A stretch of 64,000 nt of DNA, from assembly GCF_963169125.1 (NCBI RefSeq), contig NC_084794.1, positions 116,846,358-116,910,357 of the forward strand, in the 5' to 3' direction. The notes under the pieces are model-generated. The model saw only the letters and a list, made by a program, of their open reading frames with translations. It ran no database searches and had not been told where the DNA came from. The DNA comes from Humulus lupulus. Its lineage: Eukaryota > Streptophyta > Magnoliopsida > Rosales > Cannabaceae. Made by a program: the position numbers and the translations under genes. This document shows positions 33,386 through 45,800 of the stretch, piece by piece. Positions within the stretch are counted from its first letter, which is position 1; the number at the start of each line of letters is the position of its first letter.

Positions 33386-34630
33386 TGTTGACGGTAAGAA
33401 CTCGTCAATGATTGATGGTTAGAAAACTTCAATCTCAATACTACCGGAAGCTTTGAATCAGATAGAAAGAACTCTAATCAACAGAAGAAAACTCAGGCAA
33501 CAACGAAAACCAGAAACATATATTTCTTAAGTCTCTTTCATACATTCAGTTTTCCAACCCCTTGGCCTGAGGGGTTGGAGTCTATTTATATGGGGGGGCT
33601 CTATTGGCCCTGGATACAAACAAGTCCCAGACCACAGGGACGTACATAGGTACTCTGATAATGTAGTGGCTCAGGGCGTAGTGGTGTCTACCCTGATGGT
33701 GTCAGAGTCGTGGCCTAGGACATAGTACTGTCGGCTCTGGCGTGTGGTCGGGGGTGTCCAAGTGGTACCACTACTCTTCGTACAGGTCCGTACCGCCACT
33801 ACTCCTTAGACGCAGATCATAGGGTCGTGCCTCTGTTCTTTCCATAACCGTACACCTCGTGTCAGCGCACGTGTTCCGTACCCGGTCGTCCTCATCCATT
33901 CTCGTTCAATGCTCCATGTTCGTTTGGCATATCAACAAGGTTCCCCCAAGTGACCCCGTGCCTTATGTCAAGGAGGCTTCAACCTATGCATGTCCTGAGA
34001 AGTCAAGGTGCCAAGGGTCAGGGCCGGCTTATGCGGATCGCATAGACACGAGGCTAGCAGCAAGAGCATCGTGGCAAGGCTACACCCTCGCGTAGCGAGG
34101 GTACCTCGCGTAGCGAGGGTACCTCGCGTAGCGAGGGTACCTCGCGTAGCGAGGGTACCTCGCGTAGCGAGGGTACCTCGCGTAGCGAGGGTACCTCGCG
34201 TAGCGAGGCTAGTCTTTTTCCCTCCGGTATGGACATGGCTCGGGCGTCGCAACAAGGTAGCAACGTAGCATGGCGAGGGTCCCTCGCATAGCGAGGCTGC
34301 CTCTCCTCCTTCCGGGTGCAGCGTCGCGAGGCTAGGAGCACGGATGCCAAAACAAAGCCCTCACCCTCGCATAGCGAGGCTGACATTCTTCCTCCGAGTG
34401 TAGGCGAGGCTTGATGCCTGATGGAACGGGGCGCACGCGGGAGACCAGTTAGGGACCCTCGCATAGCGATGGTGAAGTTCAGATGGGCAAGTGGCCGAGG
34501 GCCCTCGCCTAGTGAGGGTGTCTCTCTTATCCCAACTTCCTCACCATCATGTGACGCCCTTTTAGGATGTCTCGTAGTATAGAGCTTCACCCGTGAATAG
34601 AATTCACAAGGAGAAATTTCCACATTTACA
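33386..34630 (-). repeat. 3' LTR of Tat-B (with expanded tandem repeat)
   Basis: 1245 bp, TGTTGACGG...CATTTACA on the plus strand. It is 112 bp longer than its partner, largely because of seven versus two copies of an 18-bp unit (34086-34211). TATAAATAG lies at 33582-33590 on the minus strand. Confidence 0.92.
34086..34211. repeat. Seven tandem copies of an 18-bp palindromic unit
   Basis: The unit is CCTCGCGTAGCGAGGGTA, whose core CCTCGC-GTA-GCGAGG is an inverted repeat. Further single copies or variants (CCTCGCATAGCGAGG, CCTCGCCTAGTGAGG) continue to about 34520. The other LTR has two tandem copies at about 40689-40724. Confidence 0.92.
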
Positions 34631-34639
34631 CTTCCCCCC
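34631..34639 (-). promoter_or_regulatory. Polypurine tract of Tat-B
   Basis: The minus strand reads GGGGGGAAG directly before the 3' LTR. Confidence 0.8.
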
Positions 34640-35639
34640 GAGTCTATAAGTACACTTTTAAGTGTGTTTGTGGACTCTCTCCAGCTCTCTTGCTTGACAC
34701 GCACGGCCAGCCTTGGGGGACTTAGCCTTGGAAATTTTTCCAACGTCGCGCGAAGAAGCACGAAGTGTGGCTTGGAGTTGTGTTTCTTTTAAGTGTTCAA
34801 AGAAACACAATAGCCAATTAACATTTGGGGGTCCATGAAAGTTCCTAAGATTGCATAAGGACTAATCATCCTCAATCGCGAATCCCAAGGTTCGAAGACA
34901 CTTGTCCACACCAAGATTTGCCTAGCCAAGTGGCATGCTCTCCAACTTATTTTTGCGAGTTCAAGGGTTCTATCCTCCTCCAAAGCATTCTTGAGGTGCC
35001 CTTTCTTCTCTTTTTTTTTTTTTTTGATGGCGATAATCTTTCTGGTGCACCTTGATTATACTTGTAAGGACACATTAACCCCTTGGGCTGTTGGGGTCCT
35101 TTTATATTCATTGCGCGCGCTTATTACTTTTTGCGAGAAGCGTCCTTCTCGTCCTTATACATAGTACTATTTTTTTTCCAAGGGTCCTTTGTAAGACCCT
35201 TTTTGGGCTAGCCGGCTTAATGGCCGATCTAGACTTATCGGGTGATTCCCTCCTTACAGCCTCACCTCTTGGGGTGTCGGCCTTTCGTTAGAGGTCATCC
35301 TTTTAGACCGTTCCCTTGATATTCATAAGGGTAGCTACTCCTTTTGAATATAAGAGAGAGATTTCTTTGTTTTTGCTCATGCCTCCTGTCCTACCCCCCA
35401 AGTGTTTGGTGAGATTTAATTCAGCAGGCAGTTCAGTTGATGCTCGCATGAAAAAGAAAAAATCACATGTGAAGTTGTGAACATTTTCATTTATAGCAGT
35501 CAGATTACAATGATATGCATATAGAAGGCTTACATCTACTTGGGGGTTATGTAGGTAACCTCTTTGATTCTCGTCTACTGAGATAGCCTATCCTGTGACA
35601 AACTAAACATAGCTACTGCCTGTGCTGGGAGTGGAAGTC
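34640..35639. other. Tat-B 3' noncoding region
   Basis: No convincing ORF on either strand. Contains a T run (35011-35025) and, near 35393, a C run in a context like that near 550 in Tat-A. Confidence 0.55.
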
Positions 35640-38600
35640 TTACTGGTAGTACTTCCTCAGGTGCTCCGCATTCCATGCTCGGGGTATGATGGTGTCGTCC
35701 ATGCGCACCAGCTTGTAAGTGTTCGGGGATATGCACTGAGCCACCCGGTAGGGCCCTTCCCAATTCGCCTCCAGCACTCATGCGCCTGGGTCTCGCGTGT
35801 TAGGGAGTACCTTCCTTAGCACCAGGTCGCCAACTCTGAAAGTTCTCTCTCGCACCCTCGAATTGTAGTACCTTGCGGCGCGCTGCTGGTATACCGCCAC
35901 CCTCATTTGTGCTTTTTCTCTCTTCTCTTCGAGCATGTCTAAGCTTTCGGTCAGGGCTACGCGGTTGGTTTCGTCTCCATATGCCTATACCCTGTGGGAC
36001 TCAACTTGCATCTCGATTGGGAGCACGGCCTCGGACCCATAGGCCAAGGAGAATGGGGACTCCCCAGTAGTCGTGCGTGGGGTGGTTCTGTAAGCCCACA
36101 GCCCATTTGGTAGCTCATCCACCCAGGCTCCCTTCATCTTTTCTAGCTTTGTCTTCAAGTTCTTCTTAAGGACCCTGTTTATGGCCTCCACTTGCCCATT
36201 GGCCTGGGGGTGTACAACCGCGGAGAAACATCTCCTTATGCCCCTTTCCCTACAATATTCATCGAAAGCTCCTCCCTCGAACTGGGTACCATTGTCGGAA
36301 ATAATCTTGTAGGGTATCCCATATCTACAAACAATGAACTTGTTGACGAAAGAGGTGATGTGCTTGGCGGTTATCTTCACAAGGGGTTCTGCCTCTACCC
36401 ACTTAGTGAAATAGTCCACTGCCACCACTGCGTACTTCGCTCCACCCCTGCCTGTAGGAAGTGTGCCGATTAAGTCTATCCCCCAGATAGCGAAGGGCCA
36501 GGGGCTGGTCATGCTGGTCAGTTCGCTTGGGGGTTTCCGAGGGTAGTTGGCGTGCCTCTGGCATTTGTCGCATTTCGTGGCAAAGTCATGCGCATCTTTC
36601 TCCATGGAGGGCCAGTAGTATCCTTGTCTCATGGCCTTCCTAGCCGTGGAGGGTCTGCTCTCGTGGTTGCCGCACTCTCCCTCATGTATCTCATGTAACA
36701 CTTTCAACGCCTCCTCCTCTTCCACGCACCGCAGGAGTGGCATTGAGAATCCTCTTTTGTAAAGGACCCCATCTACCAAGGTGTATCTTGCGGCCTTGTA
36801 CACCAACCTTCGGGACTCGTTTTTATCTGTAGGCAAGGTTCCTTCTTGCAGGTACCTTTTGATTGGCTCGGTCCATGATTCCCTTGGGACACCAATCATG
36901 TGCACGTCCGTGCCTTCGATGCTAGGCTTGGGTAAGTATTCCACGGGTATTGACTCCAGGATATCACCATCCTTGGTAGACGCCAACTTTGCGAGTGCAG
37001 CGGCATGGGTATTCTTTTCTCTAGGGATTTGCTCTATATTATATGCCACCAACCGTCTTAGATAGCCCTTTACCTTCTCCAAGTAGGCTGCCATCTTGGG
37101 TCCCCTTGCCTGGTACTCCCCCTTTACTTGGCATACTACCAATTGAGAGTCACTGAAGATATGAAGGCGCGTCACCCTTAGTTCCTGGCCCAAACGCAGG
37201 CCAGCTAGGAGCGCCTCGTACTCTGCCTCATTATTGGAGGCCTCAAACCCAAATCGGATTGCACAATACATTCTGTGTCCCTCGGGCCCAGTCATTATGA
37301 TGCCCGCTCCTGATCCTCCTTCATTTGACGCCCCGTCAACATGCAAACTCCACTCCTCCAAACCTCCTAGCTCTTCCTCCATAACAGGCTGCTCCCCTTC
37401 TTCATTCCTTCCTTCATTCGGCTGATGGGTGAGTTCTACTATAAAATCTGCCAGCACCTGTCCATTGATGGAAGCCCTTGGAGTGTATACAATATCAAAT
37501 TGACTTAGCTCGATCAACCATTTCATTAGTCTCCCTGAAGTCTCAGGCTTATGTAAGACCTGCCTCAAAGGATTATCTGTTAGGACCTCAATTGTGTGTG
37601 CATGGAAGTAAGGTCTCAACTTCCTCGAAGCCACCACTAGTGCATAGGCCAATTTTTTGATCTCTGGATACCGGTTCTCCGCGTCCACTAAACGCTTGCT
37701 GATGTAGTATACGGGTTGCTGCTGCTTCTTTTCTCCCTTAACCAAGGCCGCGCTGATGGCATGCTCAGACACCGCTAAGTACAGGTACAGCTTCTCGCCC
37801 TTCTCTGGCTTTGCCAACAGGGGTGGCTTCCCCAGGTGCTCTTTCAGCTTGACAAATGCTTCCTCACATCTTTCATCCCAAGCAAACTTTTTGCTCCCTT
37901 TGAGGATGTCAAAGAATGGGAGGCACTTGTCGGTGGACCTCGAGATAAACCTATTAAGGGCCGCCACCCTTCCCGTTAGGCACTGCACCTCCTTCTTATT
38001 CTTTGGCGGGCTCATCTCTATTAGAGCCTTTATCTTGTCAGGATTGGCTTCGATGCCTCTAGAATTGACCATGAAGCCCAAGAATTTTCCTGAGGATACC
38101 CCGAAGGTGCACTTGACTGGATTCAACTTCATCCGGTATTTCCTGAGCGTGTCAAACATCTCACCAAGGTCTTTGTTGAGCTCTGCTGCTTCTTTGGTCT
38201 TCACTAACATGTCATCCACATACACCTCCATATTCCTTCCTATCTGGTTGGCGAACATTTTATTCACCAACCTCTGATAGGTGGCTCCCGCGTTTTTGAG
38301 CCCGAAGGGCATCACCTTGTAACAGTAGAGTCCTTTGTCTGTAATGAATGACGTGTGCTCTTCATCTGCCGGATTCATTGGGATTTGGTTGTATCCTGAG
38401 TAGGCGTCCATGAAACTCAGTAACTCATGCCCTGCCGTCGCATCTACTAGCTGATCTATCCTAGGAAGTGGGAAGCTGTCCTTAGGGCAAGCTTTATTCA
38501 AGTTCGTGAAATCGACGCAAGTTCTCCATTTCCCATTCGGCTTCAGCACGAGTACTAGGTTCGATACCCACACGGGGTAGAAAGACTCACGGATGAACCC

Positions 38601-39461
38601 GTTGGCCTTCAACTTGTCGACCTCCTCCTTTAATGCTGCGTATCTTGTTGGGTCTAGTGCCCGCCTCTTTTGCCTGACGGGCCTTGCTTCTGGGGAGATG
38701 TTTAGGTGGTGGCATATCACACTGGGGTCTATACCCACCATATCCTCGTGACTCCATGCGAACACGTCTAGATTATCTTTCAAAAATTTCATCAGCTCCT
38801 CCTTCACATCACCTTGCAGGCTCCTCCCTATCTTCAATTTCCTTAGGGGTTCCTCCGTCACCGTAACCTCCTCTACTTCTTCTACTGGTTCTGCTCTTGA
38901 CTCATCCACGACCCGAGGGTCCAGTTCCTGCGGACCCCCCGTGGGTATACGTAACGCCTCATGTACCACCATGGCCATTGGCTCATGCGGTTTCACAGGC
39001 ACACGGAGTGAGGTGTTGTAGCATTCCCTTGCCTCTTTTTGTTCTCCCTTCATACTAGCGACCCCTCCTGGAGTCGGGAACTTGACAACCAAGTGATGTA
39101 TTGAAGTTATGGCTTTCAATTCCCTTAGGGAGGGTCTCCCCAATACCGCGTTGAAAGCTGATGCACAATCTACTACAACAAAGTTAGACATGACCGTGGT
39201 CTGCCAGGGTTGCTCTCCCATGGTAAGTGTCAATTCGATCATTCCAAGGGGTTGTACTGAGTCCCCCGTGAATCCGTATAGGGACGACTGGCAGGGCTTC
39301 AGATGACGAATGCCCAGTCCCATCTTTTCCAAAGCAGGGCGATATAGGATGTCCACCGAGCTCCCGTTGTCCACTAGGACTCGGTGCACACGCATATTTG
39401 CCAGTTGACCTGTCAACACCAGCGGATCATTGTGGGGAAGGTGTACCCCCCGTGCGTCCTC
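35640..39461 (-). pseudogene. Pol of Tat-B (PR-RT-RH-aRH-INT), nearly open
   Basis: A single frame continues from the gag remnant to TAA at 35640-35642. It has only three in-frame stops: TAG 39462-39464 (gag-protease junction), TAG 35985-35987 and TGA 35778-35780 (both in the integrase C-terminus). The uninterrupted part is over 1140 residues. In order from 39419: protease VLVDNGSSVDILY, reverse transcriptase with YVDDMLVKTK (about residue 400), RNase H, archaeal-type RNase H with HVDGASNEGGSGAG and FSDSQLVVCQV (about 700-820), the HHCC region ending CDKCQRHANYPRK (about 950), and integrase core with WGIDLIGTLP, SDNGTQFEGG and GQVEAINRVL (D, D and E present). The C-terminal part ends NAEHLRKYYQ. 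All catalytic residues appear intact. Confidence 0.92.
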
Positions 39462-39923
39462 CTAAGTGAAGGTGATTGAATCGTTTTCTCCCTTGAAGCT
39501 TTTCGGAGGTCGTTGTTCCAAACTCATGACACAGGGTGGTGGACTTCGCCTGGCTTCTCTAGCATACCGATCTCGTCCTCTGCGGGAGTCCCCTCCAAAC
39601 CCCGGACCTCCGAAAATAGTTCTCACTTCTCCCCGGATCTCTGGAACATCTCTTTGCGTCTTAGATATCACTGGCTCATCCTCCGACTCCAGCCTTTCTC
39701 TCTTGGAGGTGTTACTGGTGGAGTGTCTGGTCCTTGGAGGGTCTTCATCTAGTGGGATGGCTGGTGACGAGACCTCCCCGTCATTCTCGTGAACCTCGGG
39801 GTCCCTTAGGGGCTCTACGTCTCGGGACGGAGGTGGATCCTTCATGGAGGCCTTCAGCTGGACTCCGGTAAGGTGGACCTCCACCTCTCGTGGCTCCCTG
39901 AGTCGCTTCGAACGTCTTGGCAT
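39462..39923 (-). pseudogene. Gag remnant of Tat-B
   Basis: About 153 codons from ATG at 39923 (MPRRSKRLREPREVEV), rich in charged residues and proline, ending in a TAG directly before the protease. The N-terminal peptide and the linker before protease (FGGPGFGGDSRRGRDRYARE) are kept, but no capsid domain or CCHC knuckle is present. Compared with Tat-A, whose gag spans about 2 kb, a large in-frame deletion is likely. Confidence 0.75.
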
Positions 39924-39967
39924 TTCTCTTTGCCGGAAGTAATGGCAGAACAGTAGCTTGGTGCTTA

Positions 39968-39987
39968 CGTTCCCACAGACGGTGCCA
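39968..39987 (-). promoter_or_regulatory. Primer binding site of Tat-B
   Basis: The minus strand reads TGGCACCGTCTGTGGGAACG, three bases after the LTR. This is the PBS type common in plant Tat elements. I do not assign the tRNA. Confidence 0.8.
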
Positions 39988-39990
39988 AAC

Positions 39991-41123
39991 TGTTGACGGT
40001 AAGAACTCGTCAACGATTGATGGTTAGAAAACTTCAATCTCAATACTACCGGAAGCTTTGAATCAGATAGAAAGAACTCTAATCAACAGAAGAAAACTTA
40101 GGCAACAACGAAAACCAGAAACATATATTTCTTAAGTCTCTTTCATACATTCAGTTTTCCAACCCCTTGGCCTGAGGGGTTGGAGTCTATTTATATGGGG
40201 GGGATCTATTGGCCCTGGATACAAACAAGTCCCAGACCACAGGGACGTACATAGGTACTCTGATAATGTAGTGGCTCAGGGCGTAGTGGTGTCTACCCTG
40301 ATGGTGTCAGAGTCGTGGCCTAGGACATAGTACTGTCGGCTCTGGCGTGTGGTCGGGGGTGTCCAAGTGGTACCACTACTCTTCGTACAGGTCCATACCG
40401 CCACTACTCCTTAGACGCAGATCATAGGGTCGTGCCTCTGTTCTTTCCATAACCGTACACCTCGTGTCAGCGCACGTGTTCCGTACCCGGTCGTCCTCAT
40501 CCATTCTCGTTCAATGCTCCATGTTCGTTTGGCATATCAACAAGGTTCCCCCAAGTGACCCCGTGCCTTATGTCAAGGAGGCTTCAACCTATGCATGTCC
40601 TGAGAAGTCAAGGTGCCAAGGGTCAGGGCCGGCTTATGCGGATCGCATAGACACGAGGCTAGCAGCAAGAGCATCGTGGCAAGGCTACACCCTCGCATAG
40701 CGAGGGTACCTCGCGTAGCGAGGCTAGTCTTTTTCCCTCCGGTATGGGCATGGCTCGGGCGTCGCAACAAGGTAGCACCCTCGCATGGCGAGGGTCCCTC
40801 GCATGGCGAGGGTCCGTCGCGAGGCTAGGAGCACGGATGCCAAAACAAAGCCCTCACCCTCGCATAGCGAGGCTGACATTCTTCCTCCGAGTGTAGGCGA
40901 GGCTTGATGCCTGATGGAACGGGGCGCACGCGGGAGACCAGTTGGGGACCCTCGCATAGCGAGGGTGAAGTTTAGATGGGCAAGTGGCCGAGGGCCCTCG
41001 CCTAGTGAGGGTGTCTCTCTTATCCCAACTTCCTCACCATCATGTGACGCCCTTTTAGGATGTCTCGTAGTATAGAGCTTCACCCGTGAATAGAATTCAC
41101 AAGGAGAAATTTCCACATTTACA
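39991..41123 (-). repeat. 5' LTR of Tat-B
   Basis: 1133 bp. TATAAATAG at 40187-40195 (minus strand). GC-rich CCTCGCATAGCGAGG-type words are spread over about 40685-41010, upstream of the TATA box on the element's strand, as a regulatory array in U3 would be. Confidence 0.92.
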
Positions 41124-41629
41124 ATTTCTTTTTTCGGCCTCAGAGTTAACGTATAAGGTTAGCAATCAATACACTAGTATGAACGTTGATTAACAAGCTT
41201 CGACATGAGTTATGACATATATAGCCACTAAAAGCTTTAAATAAGTTGTCATGAGTTAGAGATAAAGTTGTAGGTCTTAGGATGTGATACATTAACCAAC
41301 CATCTTAACATAATTTTATGATAAATGTGTCTATTGTACTAAAGAGTAATTAGGATTATATGGAGTTATTTTTCTCTATATTGGATACTTGGAATCTGAG
41401 TGAAAACAAGATAAATTCTAAAACCAGTTAACGTGTGAGTGGTCTGAGTGAATCTAAGTGTAAGTTAAAAACATGCTTAGAGTATTAAGGGACCAAGATA
41501 TGTTTTCGACCCAGGTAGAGAGTGATGAAAGCAAGTTAAAAATCAGGATAGGTCTAAGAGGAATATCAAAGCTCGGTATCGCGAGAAAAATGTAATTGTT
41601 CTGGCAGATGACAAACATCAAGTTACAAG
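41124..41629. other. Unassigned flank between Tat-B and solo LTR
   Basis: AT-rich, with no recognisable coding sequence. It may belong to an old element whose other part continues at 43476 after the solo LTR. Confidence 0.4.
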
Positions 41630-43470
41630 TGTTGGGGTTTTATGCCCTAATTAAAAATCAATTTCTTTGTAATCTCATTTATTATCTATTAAATAATAGA
41701 AATTAATTCTTGACTTGGTCAATCACTTTGCTCACATGTTTTATTTTCATGATTATTTGTTTAATATAAACTTTTATTAAACCCCGAGCATGTAGCTAAT
41801 CGTTTTCGTAGTGACGTAATCACAGTGGAATATAAATATGATTATATGTTCAAACATAAGTTAGTCCTAAGATTATTCGGTGCATAGGATTTACACTGAC
41901 GTGCCATTCTACGATATGATCTACTTACACATTGTAGTGTTATGTTCTTTCGAGAACTTTAGCAAAGTAGATAAGATCAGATGTATTTGTTACATATGAC
42001 TAGACCGAATTGACAGTAGATAGGATAAATAAACATATCGTTATTATCTATTCTAGTCACATAATAAAGTTGACCATAGGTTAATTCAATCTCAATTCTG
42101 AGTGGTTAGTATTCTAACTGATTGTATTATTTGAGTTCTTGGACTTGTTCGTTACCAGCTTACCCTACGGACTAGCCCATACTTACATCTTGGGAACTCT
42201 GTAGTATAATTGAGTGGGAGTATTAATTATAGATAAGAACAACTATAGCTTCTGATGAAGAAGTAAAACGATGGTTTCCTTTTATTTTGGTTCAAGGTAC
42301 TAAATGATAGAGATCTCATTTTAGTAATTAATATTAGTTTACTGAAATATCATTTACAAGAAACTAAGTGTTTTAAGGATAAAATACAATGATGAGTAAA
42401 ATGGTATTTTAGTCTCATCTCATTGTAGACCGTCTACAAAGGATTGAGTGACAATTACGGTTATAAAAATGGATAAATAATAACGTATCTATATTGGTTA
42501 TAGAGTGTTCTATGAATTCAAGAGTGCAATTCTGAGTCTTTAGTGTAGTCACGAGGAATTAATAAGTTAGTAAATTTATTTGTTAAATTTATGATAACTT
42601 ATTGGAGCTTGATTTCATAGGTCCATGGTCCTCGCTGTACTTTGGATAAAATCATCTAGATAGTCTCAATTAATTGATTTAATAATCAATTAGAATTATC
42701 AAAGTTGACCAATTCAATTTTGGATAGTTTCACAGAGTTTTGTAATTTGGAGAAGAAAAGAGAAATTAGGGATGATTTATTAATTAAGATAAATTGGTGT
42801 CTAAATTAATAAATAAGTTTAAATCAAGGTTCAAATTATAAATAATTAATTGATAAATTATTTAATTAATTAATCAATAGAAAATAATACGGGCTTTGAT
42901 TTTATGTCCAATGGGCTTATAATTAAATGAGAAATTTCATGGGCCTAAAGCCCATGATATTTTCGACCTAGGGCTGATAATTAGCTACAATTTTATTGAT
43001 TTTTTAATTAAATAAGTAACGTAATTGAGTCTATAAAAGGAATGCTAAGTGAGAGTTGAAAACAGATGACAGAAAATCTATCTGACTAAAAATTAGAAGA
43101 ACTATTCTTGATGCTCTAGGTTTTAGATTCTCTCTACAGCATAAGTCATTTTCTAAGCCTCGATATTCTCATATATTCTTCTTCTTATTGTATCTATCTT
43201 ATGTGTTGAGAATTTCTCACTCTAGTCTAGGTGATTCTAAGGATACTTTAGAAGGCTGTGAAGAAAATTGAAGATCGGTTCAGTTTCTTGGTGATACCCT
43301 GCGGTGGAAAGGATACAAGAGTTAGAGAAACTGAAGGAATGACTCAAGCATTTCGCTGCACAATAATGTAAGTGTTCTTATCATTATCTTTGTATGAATT
43401 CAATTTTAGAAAAAATTTCTAGGTTTTCTTACATGAAAATAAACAAGATCATGTATAAGTTTTCCTAACA
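41630..43470. repeat. Solo LTR, 1841 bp
   Basis: Starts TGTTGGGGTTTTATGCCC and ends TTTTCCTAACA, flanked by a perfect 5-bp duplication ACAAG (41625-41629 and 43471-43475). No PBS, PPT or coding sequence adjoins it, so it is a product of LTR-LTR recombination. TATAAAAGG at 43033-43041 suggests plus-strand orientation. The superfamily is not assigned. Confidence 0.85.
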
Positions 43471-43475
43471 ACAAG

Positions 43476-44405
43476 TTGCTTAATACTAAAAGTTAAGATT
43501 GTATAGTAGAAGGCATAATCAGCCAGACTCGTTAAGGGATATCATAATCAATTGATAGCTATGAAATGGCTAGTAGGGCAGAAAGGTAAAGGTCTGTTGT
43601 TGATTGTCTATACACATGAGTGTTCCAAAGATTATTACCGACCATGGTGTTGGCACGGAATAATGTTTTGAGCATTGCGGTCTTGAGGGTGTGGTATCAC
43701 CGAAATAACTAAACTGACAGACACGTCGTAGTGAAAGGCTATATAGTTGAACCCTATTTGAGGGATTATTATATGCTTAGTGTTATGATATCGAATGAAC
43801 ATAACTGATGTTATTTTTTTAATTAGCAGCTAATAATTGTGGGCACTAAATTGTTAAGTGTATAATTGATTATTGGAGCATGACTTTATGGTGTTTAAAT
43901 AAATGTTATGGGATGTGGACTCATATGTTTGACCTATGTTTACACCATGACTATGTTATTCCGTCACGATATATGTATATATGCATACATGCATTGCATG
44001 AGATATAATTACTTGGCGTTAGCTCATTATATTGTTGTTCCAACCTTTTTCAGGTGTGGCTTGGTTCTTGACAGCTTGTGGACTCTGGACTCAATAACAA
44101 TGACTTTTATGAATAGAATTTTTATATGTTCTGGCTATCTAAAGAGCTTAGGTGGGAGCATAACATTGTGAATTTACAATGTACAGTAAAGCATATTAGG
44201 AAAGAAGTTAAAGCTAGAAGTAATATTTTCTTACATAGTAAAAGAATTGCTGGAAAATATAAGAGTTGGATAGGAGAATTACTTGTATAGTTTTTGCTCT
44301 GTTTCTACTCTGTTTAGTTGCTTCTGTTTTGGCTTTCCTTTCGAGAGAGTTGTTTGATGTAATTTTGTTTTGATATATGAAATATCTTAGTTACCAAAAA
44401 AAAAG
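43476..44405 (+). other. Unassigned sequence ending in a LINE-like poly(A) tail
   Basis: 43476-44100 shows nothing recognisable. From about 44100 the sequence resembles the 3' end of a plant L1-type LINE: a degraded ORF end, then a T-rich stretch with TTTTGATATATGAAATATC, and an A-run at 44396-44404. This would be a 5'-truncated insertion. No target duplication was identified. Confidence 0.3.
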
Positions 44406-44574
44406 TTTAAAGTTTTAAATTTTTCGCATTTTTATAGACCTAGTTTTATAGTTTTGGTGTTAGATGTATGACATATTTGTAAAATTTGTCCTATAAATGT
44501 GTGGCAGACGTACTCCACGTAGCGGGTTGTTATAATTGTTACATGATCACCATGATAAATTACAAATATATAAT

Positions 44575-45800
44575 TAAAAAGTCCTTGCATTTGACCACTA
44601 TCACAAAATATGACCACAATAAAAAGGATATTTTTGCAATTGTTTTAATTAATATGACCATTTAAATCATCAAAAAAAGTAATATAATAAAATTCAAATG
44701 TTAATATTAATTTGAAGGTCTAAACTAAATAAAAGAAACATTATAAAAATGAACTATTTAACGTGTTATGCCCTTATTTTTCAACAAAAGTAAATTTAAA
44801 TTAAAAGCAATAATAAATACAAATAAAGGCAATAATAAAATTTCGTTATTTAAATTCAAAAAAAGACCATTACATAAAATTTCCATAAATTTATGAACAC
44901 CTAAAAGATAAGTAGTTATTTCTGAATAAATTTATAGTCTATAAATAATATTCTTAATCACCATTAAAACTCTATGATAACTAGGGTTGTTCATTGGACC
45001 ATATCCAATATTTTTCGACCCATCCAGATCCAATTCAATTATACATTGGATGTTGGATTTCTTCAACCGATCCAATCCAATACTGTATGCTCAACCGAAC
45101 CGAACCGATCCAATAAGTCATTGGATTGGATCGGTTCCATCCAATGGATATGAATCCCTGTATTGGATCAGATCCATCCAATATTTTTTATCCAATATAA
45201 ATGATTTTTAATATATGTAAACAGTAAATGTAATAAAATATAATATATTTTAACTTTAAAAAAAAAAGTATAATATATTTTTTATCTGAATATTAATTGG
45301 ATGGTATTGGATCATTCTTGGATTGGATCGGTCGGTTGGATCCATTGGATTTACATGTTATCCAAGAACCGACCGATCCAATATTGGATTTTTAAAAATG
45401 TCATCCGATCCAATCCAATCATGATTGGATATCCAATTTTTAGCGGTCGGTTGACATTGGATCGGTCGGTTTGTTATTGGATCGGATCGTTTCTGCACCG
45501 CCCTAATGATAACCATCGTTAAAAAAATGTCTATAAATGATAATTCTTAACCGCCATTCATAGTCTTTAGCAGCAAATATGAATCCCATTAAAAGTTTTT
45601 TCTCTTGTAGTGATGTCATTGTTATATCTTCACTGTGCTCTGTGATAAATTCCAAAGATAATTAAGAAGTGGCATTTGATCACTTTAACAAAATATGTCG
45701 ACAATCAAAGGGAATATTTTGCAATTGTTTTAATTAATATGACCATCTATATCAACAAAAAAGAGAAAGTAATATAATACAATTTAAAATGTAAGGTGTT
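44575..45800. repeat. Direct repeats of about 130 bp flanking nested small elements
   Basis: 44575-44710 and 45655-45800 share GCAATTGTTTTAATTAATAT, GACCAT and AGTAATATAATA in order, with moderate divergence. They enclose about 0.9 kb that includes the hAT-like element and, at 45595-45612, a CACTA-like end TTTTTTCTCTTGTAGTG. Confidence 0.7.
44982..45505. mobile_element. hAT-like non-autonomous element, 524 bp
   Basis: Flanked by a perfect 8-bp duplication ATGATAAC (44974-44981 and 45506-45513), the hallmark size for hAT. Ends are imperfect inverted repeats, TAGGGTTGTTCA and TAGGGCGGTGCA. The interior is packed with ATTGGAT/CCAATCC words in both orientations (more than 20). No transposase is encoded. 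Confidence 0.82.

Larger units (their letters stand above)
33386..41123 (-). mobile_element. Tat-B: Tat-lineage Ty3/gypsy element lacking most of gag
   Basis: 7738 bp, minus strand: 5' LTR 39991-41123, PBS 39968-39987, gag remnant, long pol, PPT, 3' LTR 33386-34630. The flanks are ATTCC (33381-33385) and ATTTC (41124-41128), a 5-bp duplication with one mismatch. LTRs are nearly identical except for repeat-number changes. Dual RNase H places it in the Tat lineage. The capsid and zinc-knuckle part of gag is gone, so it would need gag in trans. Confidence 0.92.

Noticed and set aside
34008..34768. Plus- and minus-strand ORFs with repeating VARVPR or SLREVP peptides
   Set aside because: They only translate the 18-bp tandem repeat of the LTR, whose length is a multiple of three.
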